A stretch of DNA of 32,749 bases from Clostridia bacterium. GTDB lineage: Bacteria; Bacillota; Clostridia; Christensenellales; CAG-138. This document shows positions 8,101 to 14,687 of the stretch, piece by piece (the first letter of the stretch is position 1; every line of letters starts with the position of its first letter). Location: NCBI GenBank assembly GCA_017554455.1, contig JAFZIH010000064.1, positions 1-32,749 on the forward strand, in the 5' to 3' direction. Under the pieces are notes generated by a model, which had not been told where the DNA came from, did not search any database, and saw nothing but the letters and a program-made list of their open reading frames with translations. The translations under genes were made by a program, and so were the position numbers.

Positions 8101-8282
8101 TCGCGGACCATATCCGCATCGGTTACGTAAACGGCGATGAAGCAGCGCGTGTGCTTGTAAAATATGCGGAAAGCGTCATGGCGGACACGCTTGCGGAGCG
8201 CGTCGAAGAGGGTGCGTTCGGCTACACGAAGGACTGGGAGCTGAACGGAAACGCGATCACGCTCTCTGTTGAAAAACTCTGA
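5172..8282 (+). CDS. ileS: Isoleucine--tRNA ligase
   Basis: Charges tRNA-Ile with isoleucine in the cytosol. The class I signatures are intact: HIGH at residues 55-58 and KMSK at 591-594. The editing (CP1) region between them includes AWTTTPWTLPSN, and YCPRCGTALSSHE is a likely metal-binding knuckle. At 1036 residues, with GWDTHGLPVE rather than GWDCHGLPIE near the active site, it reads as the eukaryote-like form (IleRS2) found in many Clostridia and Actinobacteria; forms of this type are often naturally insensitive to mupirocin. The start at 5172 follows GGAGG; upstream codons back to 5109 belong to the T-box. Regulation is by the Ile T-box in its leader. A bidirectional terminator follows the stop. 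Confidence 0.97.
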   Translation: MYKKVSTDMDFVSREKETLSFWKENRVFEQSVEWRKGAPAFTFFDGPPTANGKPHIGHVLTRSIKDLIPRYKTMKGFDVLRKAGWDTHGLPVELEVEKSLGLDGKEQIEAYGVEPFIKACKQSVWKYESQWREMSDRVGFWCDMDNPYVTYKDDYIESEWWALKTIHEKGLLYKGHKIVPYCPRCGTALSSHEVAQGYHDVKEVSAIARFYLKDGSGTAILAWTTTPWTLPSNVALCVNAHETYCKVVSEGKTYIMAEALVNSVLGENAEIVETFSGESLVGTEYEPLFDLPVNFRGKKGYRIVADDYVTLTDGTGVVHIAPAFGEDDNRVGKVWDLPFLQLVNTSGHMCGGTPWDGLFVKDADKPILAALKESGKLFAALPFEHSYPFCWRCDTPLIYYARESWFIKMTAVKDKLIAFNKSVNWIPETIGEGRMGNFLENVIDWGISRERYWGTPLPVWMCECGHVHVIGSRAELKAMSRNCPDDIELHKPYIDQVEVVCPVCGKIMKREPVVIDCWFDSGSMPFAQWHYPFENKEEFERRYPAAFISEAVDQTRGWFYTLMAVATCLFERAPFENCVVLGLVCDKDGKKMSKHIGNVIAPADVLDKQGADAVRWYFYTASAPWLPSRFSGEAVSEYQRKFMSTLWNTYAFYVLYADIDGFDPTKHTLKRENLSLMDRWILSRLQTLTNDVDGNLEAFRITEAGRALIDFADELSNWYVRRCRDRYWGAEMTDDKEAAYMTLYTVLKTVTLLTAPFCPFMTEAIYQNIVRSVDENAPISVHLNDYPAADETFVDAALEDEMAKVLNIVTVGRSARSSAAQKTRQPLSKMYVQGEALSERAAKIVTEELNVKAIEFIENADTLMSYKVKPQLRTLGPRYGKLLGKISAHLAENGDAIVKAHHAGQNYTFEIDGTEVVLSPDDVLVSTQQKEGLVSEQGGGVTVVLDTNLTPELKEEGLMRELVSKLQTMRKEAGFEVADHIRIGYVNGDEAARVLVKYAESVMADTLAERVEEGAFGYTKDWELNGNAITLSVEKL

Positions 8283-8293
8283 GGACAGCAATA

Positions 8294-8325
8294 AAAAACG
8301 GATCGGCGAAAGCCGGTCCGTTTTT
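8294..8325. terminator. Bidirectional terminator between ileS and the minus-strand operon
   Basis: CGGATCGGC (8299-8307) and GCCGGTCCG (8312-8320) form a stem capped by a GAAA tetraloop. It is flanked by A-run and T-run, so it can end both ileS and the convergent lipase gene. Confidence 0.88.
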
Positions 8326-8336
8326 CTGTTTTGGAA

Positions 8337-11066
8337 TCAATTTTCCTGCGACGCGGGTGGTTCTTCCGGTGCGGGCTCTTCCTTTGCGGGCGGCTCTTCC
8401 GGCGCGGGTTCTTCCTTTGCGGGCGGTTCTTCCGGCGCGGATTCCTCCGGCGCAGGTTCCTCCTTCGGCTGTTCGACACCCGTCTTGCTGACCGCGATCA
8501 GAAGCAGCGCGGTATCGAACATCAGCACGGAGAGGATGTGCAGGATCGGCTCGTTGAACACGGTCATGAAGATCAGAAGGATCGCTTCCGAAAGCAGGAA
8601 CAGCCGTGCGGCGAACCGCGCGCGCGGCAGCTGTCCGCCGGCGGCGTAGTTTAATAGCAGCAGAACGACCGCGTATGCGGCGGCACCCCATGCAAGCGTA
8701 CCGATCTTCGGCAGGAAGCCGAAAATGATCAGAACGGACGCGAGCGCGGAGACCACGAACCATTGGATCCACATCTTGAGCGGCATCGGCGACTTGTACA
8801 GGAACGCGAAGATCAGCAGCACGTGCGCAGCCATAAAGAGGATCGCGCCCTGCAGAACGTACAGACACATCACGACATCCGCGACGATCAGCATGAAGAA
8901 GCCGGGCAGCATGAGAAGCGTGCGCTTCGACTTCCAATGCCGGATCAGGAAGATGACGAGCAGCGCCGCGCCGAGGATCATCTTCCAGAGCATGCGCAGG
9001 TTCGTGTGATCCGCAAAGAACCAGAACGCGAGTTCTGCCTCGAGCATGGCGATGCAGAAGATGCAGAGACACAGCCAGACGGCAAATCCGGGCTTTTTGG
9101 GCGTGCGGTTCAAAAGCAGCCCGACCCAGATGAGCACCGTGATGACGACGCCCGCGAGCGCGGCAAAGAGCATCAGCGAGACGCGCCAGTTGACACCGAC
9201 CGAATCGACGCCCATGAACGACGCGATCTCCGCCGCGGTGAAGTCGGTCGGTTCGAAACCGTCCGTTTGCGCGCCGGCGTTGATATCATACCGGAATGCC
9301 ATGCCTGCGTCGTGCTTTTTTACGGACTGCGGCGCGGCTGTACCGCCGTGGTAGACCGACGAGGCGTGCACGGAGCAGTTTACGTAGCGGACCTCGACGG
9401 TGCCGCTGCGTGTTGCATCCCAGCCGATGACGACGCTCGCGTCGCGCGGGACGGCGACGATGCTCGTATCGCCGACGCGCTCCATGTACCGCTGATGCAG
9501 AAACGCCTCCAGTTCATCGGGGTCGTTTCCGTTTGCTTCCCAGCGAAGCTTATCCGCGGTCAGCTCGCCTTTTTCGGTCAGCGTGACGCTGACGTTCGGA
9601 CCGCTTGCGGCGGAAAGATATGTCACGTCCACGGGTCCGCGGATGAAAACGTAGGTAAATTCGGTATCGTCCTCGAACGTGCCCGCGCGGAGCAGGTCGA
9701 TGTTCGCAAGGTACGCGTCCTCGCAATGTTCGTTGAACAGGCGGAACGCGATATTGCCGGTGTTCGCGTTGGCGTCGTCGAGCTCCGTGCGCGTCAGCAC
9801 GTTGCCGAACACGCGGGAGACGTAGTTTACCAGCGTGTCCACGTTCATTCTGCCGGCGCTGCCCTTATCCTTGACGGTCAGAAGCAGACTTCTGACGGTC
9901 GAGAGCAGGTTGGAGGCATTCCCGTTCTGCATGATGCCGACGACGGCGGGCTGCAGGTGCTCGTTGTACTGTTCCCGGTTTTCCGCCACGTCCAGGATCA
10001 TGGACAGCAGCAGACGCATGCGGAGGTTCAGCGCGGGGCTGTAATTTGCCTCGATCCCGAAGGTCTTGCGCGCATACGCCGCGCGGGACCAGGTATAGGT
10101 GTCACCGGTCGACGAGAACTCCGTGACGGGAATGAAGAGGTCGGTCCCAAACCGCGCAAAATCCCAGTCGTACGGCATGACCTGCGGCACGACGTCCATC
10201 GGATTGATGATATTGAAGATGTTTTCATAACCGCTTTGCGGGGCGTTATGCACCGCGGCGGGCGTCGCGAACGTGTAGGCGAACACGTTTTCCTTCGGGA
10301 ACATGCCGTCGCGCACCAATAGCCCCGCCGTGACGTTGGAGACGGCGGCGGCGCGGGAGAATCCAGAGATCCAGACCTTGATGTTGCCTTCGATGCCGTT
10401 GGTGAGGATATAGCCCGCAAGCCGGTCGATGACGAGCTGCGAAGCGGAAAGGAAGCCCTTGTGCAGCTCGCCGCTGCCGGGCGTCATGTTGGACTGCCAT
10501 TCGTTGCCGTAGCCGCCGCCGCAGACGCCGATCGCGATCAGCGTGAAGGGCTCCTCGCCCTCGCGCTCCATGCGCCGCGCGCCCATTGCCATGGAGATCG
10601 TATACATGCTGGTCTCCTTGGAATAGTCGTCCTTGCGGATGTGGGTAAACCCGGCATCGGTCAGGTATTTCTGGAGATGCAGGGAAGGATCGTACCGTAC
10701 GTTGGGATCGTCCGACTTCAGCGCGCGGTTTGCCGAAAGCGCCATCGCAAGCGACATCACGGCAAGGTTGCCGTCGTACTGCGTCGCGGGCTGAAAGAAG
10801 GGATAGTCCGTAAACCAGACGCTGTACTGATACGCCGCGCGGTTCGACCGCAGATTGATCCCCGCGGTGACCTCCCGGACGGGACAGCCGTTTACGGCGA
10901 TCGGGTTCCCGCTTTCGTCGCGTTCGACGACGGCGTTCGGACCGAACTGCGCTTCGTCCCGCGGATCGGCGGAAGCCGCGGCGGTCCCGTCATCGGCGAA
11001 CGATACGGGGATCAGGGCGAAAACCAAAAGAAGGATCAGAAAGAGGGAGAGAAGACGTTTGCGCAT
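8337..11066 (-). CDS. Secreted class 3 lipase-like domain fused to YhhN/TMEM86-like membrane domain
   Basis: A 909-residue protein. Residues 1-25 form a signal peptide. An alpha/beta-hydrolase of lipase class 3 type follows, with the nucleophile elbow GFSRAA (Ser237) and NPMDVVP (Asp291); the catalytic His is not certain. About nine membrane helices span 629-858. From about 686 on, these resemble YhhN/TMEM86: LMLPGFFMLIVADVVM (Asp730), FMAAHVLLIFAF (His748) and LFLLSEAILL, where Glu827 stands at the position that is Asp in the usual SD motif. The tail is an acidic proline repeat. YhhN/TMEM86 proteins are known or proposed lysoplasmalogenases, so the fusion could act on ether lipids; that is inference. 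The start at 11066 follows AAAGGAAAA and opens a clear signal peptide. It is the last gene of a three-gene operon. Confidence 0.72.
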   Translation of the reverse strand: MRKRLLSLFLILLLVFALIPVSFADDGTAAASADPRDEAQFGPNAVVERDESGNPIAVNGCPVREVTAGINLRSNRAAYQYSVWFTDYPFFQPATQYDGNLAVMSLAMALSANRALKSDDPNVRYDPSLHLQKYLTDAGFTHIRKDDYSKETSMYTISMAMGARRMEREGEEPFTLIAIGVCGGGYGNEWQSNMTPGSGELHKGFLSASQLVIDRLAGYILTNGIEGNIKVWISGFSRAAAVSNVTAGLLVRDGMFPKENVFAYTFATPAAVHNAPQSGYENIFNIINPMDVVPQVMPYDWDFARFGTDLFIPVTEFSSTGDTYTWSRAAYARKTFGIEANYSPALNLRMRLLLSMILDVAENREQYNEHLQPAVVGIMQNGNASNLLSTVRSLLLTVKDKGSAGRMNVDTLVNYVSRVFGNVLTRTELDDANANTGNIAFRLFNEHCEDAYLANIDLLRAGTFEDDTEFTYVFIRGPVDVTYLSAASGPNVSVTLTEKGELTADKLRWEANGNDPDELEAFLHQRYMERVGDTSIVAVPRDASVVIGWDATRSGTVEVRYVNCSVHASSVYHGGTAAPQSVKKHDAGMAFRYDINAGAQTDGFEPTDFTAAEIASFMGVDSVGVNWRVSLMLFAALAGVVITVLIWVGLLLNRTPKKPGFAVWLCLCIFCIAMLEAELAFWFFADHTNLRMLWKMILGAALLVIFLIRHWKSKRTLLMLPGFFMLIVADVVMCLYVLQGAILFMAAHVLLIFAFLYKSPMPLKMWIQWFVVSALASVLIIFGFLPKIGTLAWGAAAYAVVLLLLNYAAGGQLPRARFAARLFLLSEAILLIFMTVFNEPILHILSVLMFDTALLLIAVSKTGVEQPKEEPAPEESAPEEPPAKEEPAPEEPPAKEEPAPEEPPASQEN
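8352..8465 (-). repeat. 33-base tandem repeat in the lipase gene tail
   Basis: On the minus strand two adjacent 33-base units (8385-8417 and 8352-8384) each encode KEEPAPEEPPA. An imperfect related unit lies upstream to about 8465, where Ser replaces Pro in one place. The product is an acidic, proline-rich C-terminal tail after the last membrane helix. Confidence 0.8.
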
Positions 11067-11095
11067 GGATTTTCCTTTCTGTACGGAGTACCGGT

Positions 11096-11341
11096 TCAGT
11101 CGATGCGTTCGCCGCGGATCTTTACGCGACCGCCGTCGGGACACGACGCTTCAAAGAAGGCAACGCGGTCGCCGCCGTGATCGAGCAAAGCGCCGTTTTT
11201 AAGCGCGAAGACCTGCGGATAGATCACGCTCCAAAGCTCGTGGCAGAGCGGGGGACAGGTGTTTTCGACAACGCAGGTATCGCCTGCGGCGCAAAGACCG
11301 TCGCGGCAGCGGCTTTCGAGGATGGTCAGTTTCACTTTCAT
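11096..11341 (-). CDS. TIGR04076-like small Cys-rich protein
   Basis: An 81-residue protein starting MKVKLTILESRCRDGLC, with six to seven cysteines. The middle section CHELWSVIYPQVFALKNGA and the later ASCPDGGRVKIR match the pattern of TIGR04076 proteins: an early Cys cluster, a W..IY..VFAL core and a CPDG-type turn. The family has no known function; the Cys set suggests metal binding, which is not shown. GGAGGG precedes the ATG. It sits 12 bases after the deacetylase gene and 29 bases before the lipase gene, so it is co-transcribed with them. It has no signal peptide and is presumably cytosolic. Confidence 0.75.
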   Translation of the reverse strand: MKVKLTILESRCRDGLCAAGDTCVVENTCPPLCHELWSVIYPQVFALKNGALLDHGGDRVAFFEASCPDGGRVKIRGERID

Positions 11342-11353
11342 TTTGCCCTCCGA

Positions 11354-12346
11354 TCAGTTCGCGGACGAGTAAATCCAGCCCGCGTGGAAGCCGTCGTCCG
11401 AATAGTGCAGAAGCTCCGAAACGGTCACGAGCTGATACCCGCGGGAAAGAAGCTCCGGCACGATCTTTCCGAACGCTTCGGCGGTCTTTTTCGCCTTATC
11501 GTGGCAGAGGACGATTGCGCCGGACAGCGGCTTGTTCGACTCGTCCGTTTCCGCGACGCCGCGGCGGTAGATCTTTTCCGCGGTGTAGGAATCATAGGTA
11601 TCGTGCGTGCTGCGCGTGTGGTTGACGACCGCCATATCCCATTCGTTCATCAGCGCGATCAGCGTATTGCGCGTCTCGCTGCCCTTGCCGCCGTACTTGA
11701 TGTACGGCGGGCGGAACAGGTGGATCGTATAGCCGAAACGGTTGAAGACCGCCTCGTTGACGCTGCCGATCTCCCTGCGCATCTCTTCGGCGGAAAGCTC
11801 CTCGACGTTCGTGTGCTCCCAGGTGTGGTTGCCGATCTCACAGCCGAGCGACAGCATCCGCATGAGCTGCTCTTCGTGCGCGTCAATGTTTTCACCGTTG
11901 ATGAAGAACGTCGCACGAACGCCGTACTGCTCGCATACGTCGAGCACGTAATCGGTGATGCGGTCGCGCGGACCGTCGTCGAAAGTGAACGCGACCATTT
12001 TACTATCCGGGTCGATCGCCATGGTCGCCATGCGCGCCTCGACTGCCGCTTCATCCGGACAGTTGCCGTATGCGCGGACGTAATGTTCGATCTCTATAAG
12101 GCGCCGCTCCTCCCACGAGGGCTCGGGCGTAGGGGAGGGCGAGGGCATCAAAGAAGGCGTCTGAACGGGCGTGCTCGCCGCGGTCGGCGCGGCAGTCGCC
12201 TCCGAAGACGGTGCGGGTGCGGAACGGAAGCAGCCGGAAACCGCCGCGATCAGAAACGCGAGCAGCAGTACGATCAGCACGATCAACGCGACGCCGACCG
12301 CAAAGCGCAGCGGGTTTTTGATTCTCCGTTTCTTCCTTTTACTCAT
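11354..12346 (-). CDS. NodB-domain polysaccharide deacetylase, membrane-anchored
   Basis: A 330-residue carbohydrate esterase family 4 protein that should remove acetyl groups from peptidoglycan or another glycan outside the membrane. It has a basic N-terminus, one hydrophobic helix (about 15-38) ending in VSGC39, which fits a lipobox, then a Ser/Thr/Pro linker. The NodB motifs are TFDDGP (121-126), the metal-binding His174 and His178 in NHTWEH, RPPY, and a late CHD. The start at 12346 is chosen because a strong promoter ends 7 bases upstream and the upstream codons cover that promoter and the thrS leader. There is no ribosome binding site, so translation may be leaderless. First gene of a minus-strand operon with a TIGR04076-like protein and a lipase fusion. 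Confidence 0.88.
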   Translation of the reverse strand: MSKRKKRRIKNPLRFAVGVALIVLIVLLLAFLIAAVSGCFRSAPAPSSEATAAPTAASTPVQTPSLMPSPSPTPEPSWEERRLIEIEHYVRAYGNCPDEAAVEARMATMAIDPDSKMVAFTFDDGPRDRITDYVLDVCEQYGVRATFFINGENIDAHEEQLMRMLSLGCEIGNHTWEHTNVEELSAEEMRREIGSVNEAVFNRFGYTIHLFRPPYIKYGGKGSETRNTLIALMNEWDMAVVNHTRSTHDTYDSYTAEKIYRRGVAETDESNKPLSGAIVLCHDKAKKTAEAFGKIVPELLSRGYQLVTVSELLHYSDDGFHAGWIYSSAN

Positions 12347-12353
12347 AAACAAA

Positions 12354-12382
12354 AGTATACCAAAATCGACCGTTTCTGTCAA
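12354..12382 (-). promoter_or_regulatory. Promoter of the deacetylase operon (leaderless geometry)
   Basis: Reading the minus strand: TTGACA (12377-12382), a 17-base spacer, and TATACT (12354-12359) preceded by TGG. Only seven bases separate the -10 box from ATG, so transcription should start at or next to the start codon. Confidence 0.82.
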
Positions 12383-12417
12383 TTTGCGGCGGGAGGACCG
12401 GATCGCAAATTTTCCGG

Positions 12418-12445
12418 TTGACAAACGGGTTTCGTGTGGTATAAT
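12418..12445 (+). promoter_or_regulatory. thrS promoter
   Basis: TTGACA (12418-12423), a 16-base spacer, TATAAT (12440-12445) with an upstream TGG (extended -10). It diverges from the deacetylase promoter only about 36 bases away. Confidence 0.9.
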
Positions 12446-12451
12446 GTTCCT

Positions 12452-12650
12452 ATCTTTGAGGCGAATTCGGAAGCAGTAGCGTTTATCGGCTTCGGAAAGC
12501 GAGCGGCGGACGGTGAAAGCGCCGCGCGAAGTACAGCGTGAAGACCGCCGAAGGATCAGAGCGGGCGTGCCCGATACAGCACAAAAGAGCACCAAACAGG
12601 GTGGAACCACGCAAATTGCGTCCCTCGTACATCGAGGGGCGTTTTATTTT
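12452..12650 (+). ncRNA. T-box leader of thrS (threonine specifier)
   Basis: A T-box riboswitch that senses uncharged tRNA-Thr. The T-box core ACAGGGTGGAACCACGC lies at about 12597-12613. The terminator pairs CGTCCCTCG (12619-12627) with CGAGGGGCG (12633-12641), followed by TTTTATTTT. The specifier ACC is at 12544-12546, after the same AGCGTGAAG found before the ATC specifier in the ileS leader. Confidence 0.95.
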
Positions 12651-12674
12651 ACTAAGAACACGGAGGTATTCGGT

Positions 12675-14579
12675 ATGATCATTACGTTTCCCGACGGATC
12701 GAAGCGGGAATTCGAAAACGGCATGAGCGCGCTCGACATCGCGGGCGCGATCAGCAACGGCTTAAAGAAAGCAACCCTTTGCTGCGCGATCAACGGCGAA
12801 CGCGCGGACGCGTTCCGTCCGATCAACGAGGACTGCGAACTGAAGCTTTTGACCTGGGAGGACGAGGACGGACGCTGGGCGTATCGCCACACCGGCTCGC
12901 ATATCCTCGCGCAGGCGGTGAAACGCCTGTACCCGGAGGTCAAGCTTGCGATCGGTCCCGCGATCGCGGACGGCTTCTATTACGACTTCGACGCGCCCGA
13001 ACCCTTCACGACCGAAGATTTCAAGAAGATCGAGAAGGAAATGGACCGCATCGTGAATGAAAACCACAAGCTCGAGCGCTTCGAGCTCCCGCGCGAGGAA
13101 GCGATCGCGTTCATGGAGGAAAAGGGCGAGCCCTACAAGGTCGAGCTCATCCGCGATCTCCCCGAGGGCGAGACGATCAGCTTCTATCGGCAGGGCGAGT
13201 TCGTCGACCTCTGCGCAGGCCCGCACGTAGCGAGCACCGGCAAGGTCCGCAACATCAAGCTCATGAGCGTCGCCGGCGCGTACTGGCGCGGCTCCGAAAA
13301 GAACAAGATGCTGCAGCGCATCTATGCGACCGCGTTCGAAAAGAAGGCGGACCTCGACGCGTACATCACCCGCATCGAGGAAGCGAAAAAGCGCGATCAC
13401 AGAAAGCTCGGCAAGGATCTCGGTCTCTTCATGCTGCTCGACGAGGGCCCGGGCTTCCCGTTCTTCCTGCCGAAGGGCATGATGCTTCGCAATACGCTCA
13501 TCGACTACTGGCGCGAGGTGCATAAGCGCTACGGCTACGTCGAGGTATCTACCCCGATCATCCTTCGCCGTACGCTTTGGGAACGCAGCGGTCACTGGGA
13601 GCACTATAAGGAGAACATGTACACCACGGTCATCGACGACGAAGATTTCGCGATCAAGCCGATGAACTGCCCGGGCGGCATGCTCGTTTACGCAAGCGAG
13701 CCGCACTCCTACCGCGATCTGCCGCTCCGCTGCGGCGAACTCGGTCTCGTGCACCGTCACGAGTTGTCCGGCGCACTGCGCGGGCTCTTCCGCGTGCGCT
13801 GCTTCACCCAGGACGACGCGCACATCTTCATGACCCCGGAACAGATGAAGGACGAGATCAAAAACGTCGTCCGCCTGTTTGACGAGGTGTATTCGACCTT
13901 CGGCTTGAACTACACCGTCGAGCTTTCTACCATGCCTGAGAGCCACATCGGCACCGTGGAGGAGTGGGAGCACAATCAGGACGTTCTGAAGGAAGCGATC
14001 ACCGAGATGGGCAAGACCTTCGTCATCAACGAGGGCGACGGCGCGTTCTACGGTCCGAAGCTCGACTTCCACATCGAGGACTGCCTCGGACGCACCTGGC
14101 AGTGCGGCACGATCCAGCTCGACAGTCAGCTGCCGGAGCGCTTTGAGCTCGAATACGTCGGCGCGGACGGCGAACGCCATCGCCCGATCATGATCCACCG
14201 CGTCGTGTTCGGTTCCATCGAACGCTTCATCGGCGTTATCACCGAGCACTTTGCGGGCGCGTTCCCGACCTGGCTCGCGCCGGTGCAGGTCAAGATCATG
14301 ACCATCACCGACCGTGCAAACGACGCGGCAAATGCGATCCGCGAAAAGCTGGACGCGCTCGGCGTGCGTGCGGAGATCGACCTCAGAAACGAAAAGATCG
14401 GCTTCAAGATCCGCGAAGCGCAGATGATGAAGATCCCGTACATGCTCGTCATCGGCGACAAGGAAGCGGAGAACGGCACCGTCGCGGTGCGTTCCCGCAA
14501 GGACGGCGATCTCGGCGCAATGCCGGTCGACGCCTTCGTTGAAAAGATCATGGAAGAGATCAGAACCAAAGCGAAATAA
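12675..14579 (+). CDS. thrS: Threonine--tRNA ligase
   Basis: Charges tRNA-Thr in the cytosol. The 634 residues are the usual length. The domains in order are: TGS (about 1-60, MIITFPDGS), the second editing domain with RHTGSHILAQAV (the HxxxH zinc/editing site), class II catalytic core with MNCPGGM and the motif around HRHELSGALRGLFRVR and FTQDDAH, and a C-terminal anticodon-binding domain (LAPVQVKIMTI onward). The ATG at 12675 follows GGAGG and opens the TGS domain; the frame upstream covers the T-box. Regulated by the Thr T-box. A strong terminator follows. Confidence 0.97.
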   Translation: MIITFPDGSKREFENGMSALDIAGAISNGLKKATLCCAINGERADAFRPINEDCELKLLTWEDEDGRWAYRHTGSHILAQAVKRLYPEVKLAIGPAIADGFYYDFDAPEPFTTEDFKKIEKEMDRIVNENHKLERFELPREEAIAFMEEKGEPYKVELIRDLPEGETISFYRQGEFVDLCAGPHVASTGKVRNIKLMSVAGAYWRGSEKNKMLQRIYATAFEKKADLDAYITRIEEAKKRDHRKLGKDLGLFMLLDEGPGFPFFLPKGMMLRNTLIDYWREVHKRYGYVEVSTPIILRRTLWERSGHWEHYKENMYTTVIDDEDFAIKPMNCPGGMLVYASEPHSYRDLPLRCGELGLVHRHELSGALRGLFRVRCFTQDDAHIFMTPEQMKDEIKNVVRLFDEVYSTFGLNYTVELSTMPESHIGTVEEWEHNQDVLKEAITEMGKTFVINEGDGAFYGPKLDFHIEDCLGRTWQCGTIQLDSQLPERFELEYVGADGERHRPIMIHRVVFGSIERFIGVITEHFAGAFPTWLAPVQVKIMTITDRANDAANAIREKLDALGVRAEIDLRNEKIGFKIREAQMMKIPYMLVIGDKEAENGTVAVRSRKDGDLGAMPVDAFVEKIMEEIRTKAK

Positions 14580-14585
14580 CGGGTA

Positions 14586-14627
14586 AAAACCGCCGGGATC
14601 GTCCGAGATGGGACGGTCCCGGTTTTT
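14586..14627 (+). terminator. thrS terminator
   Basis: CCGGGATCGTCC (14593-14604) pairs with GGACGGTCCCGG (14611-14622) with one G-T pair across a 6-base loop, followed by TTTTT. Confidence 0.9.
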
Positions 14628-14652
14628 CTTTGCCGGTTCTTGTCCGTTTTGC

Positions 14653-14681
14653 TTGACGATTGGACAAAGACGGCGTAAAAT
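14653..14681 (+). promoter_or_regulatory. Promoter of the yybS-like/gdpP/rplI/dnaB unit (leaderless geometry)
   Basis: TTGACG (14653-14658), a 17-base spacer, TAAAAT (14676-14681). Six bases then lead to ATG at 14688, so the predicted start of transcription falls on or beside the start codon. Confidence 0.78.
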
Positions 14682-14687
14682 GAAAAC

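Noticed and set aside
5574..8291. A 905-codon frame on the minus strand opposite ileS
   Set aside because: ileS is certain from its HIGH and KMSK motifs and its T-box; the minus frame is a codon-bias shadow.
8763..10322. A 519-codon plus-strand frame opposite the lipase fusion
   Set aside because: No ribosome site or domain; the minus-strand protein has a signal peptide, catalytic motif and membrane helices.
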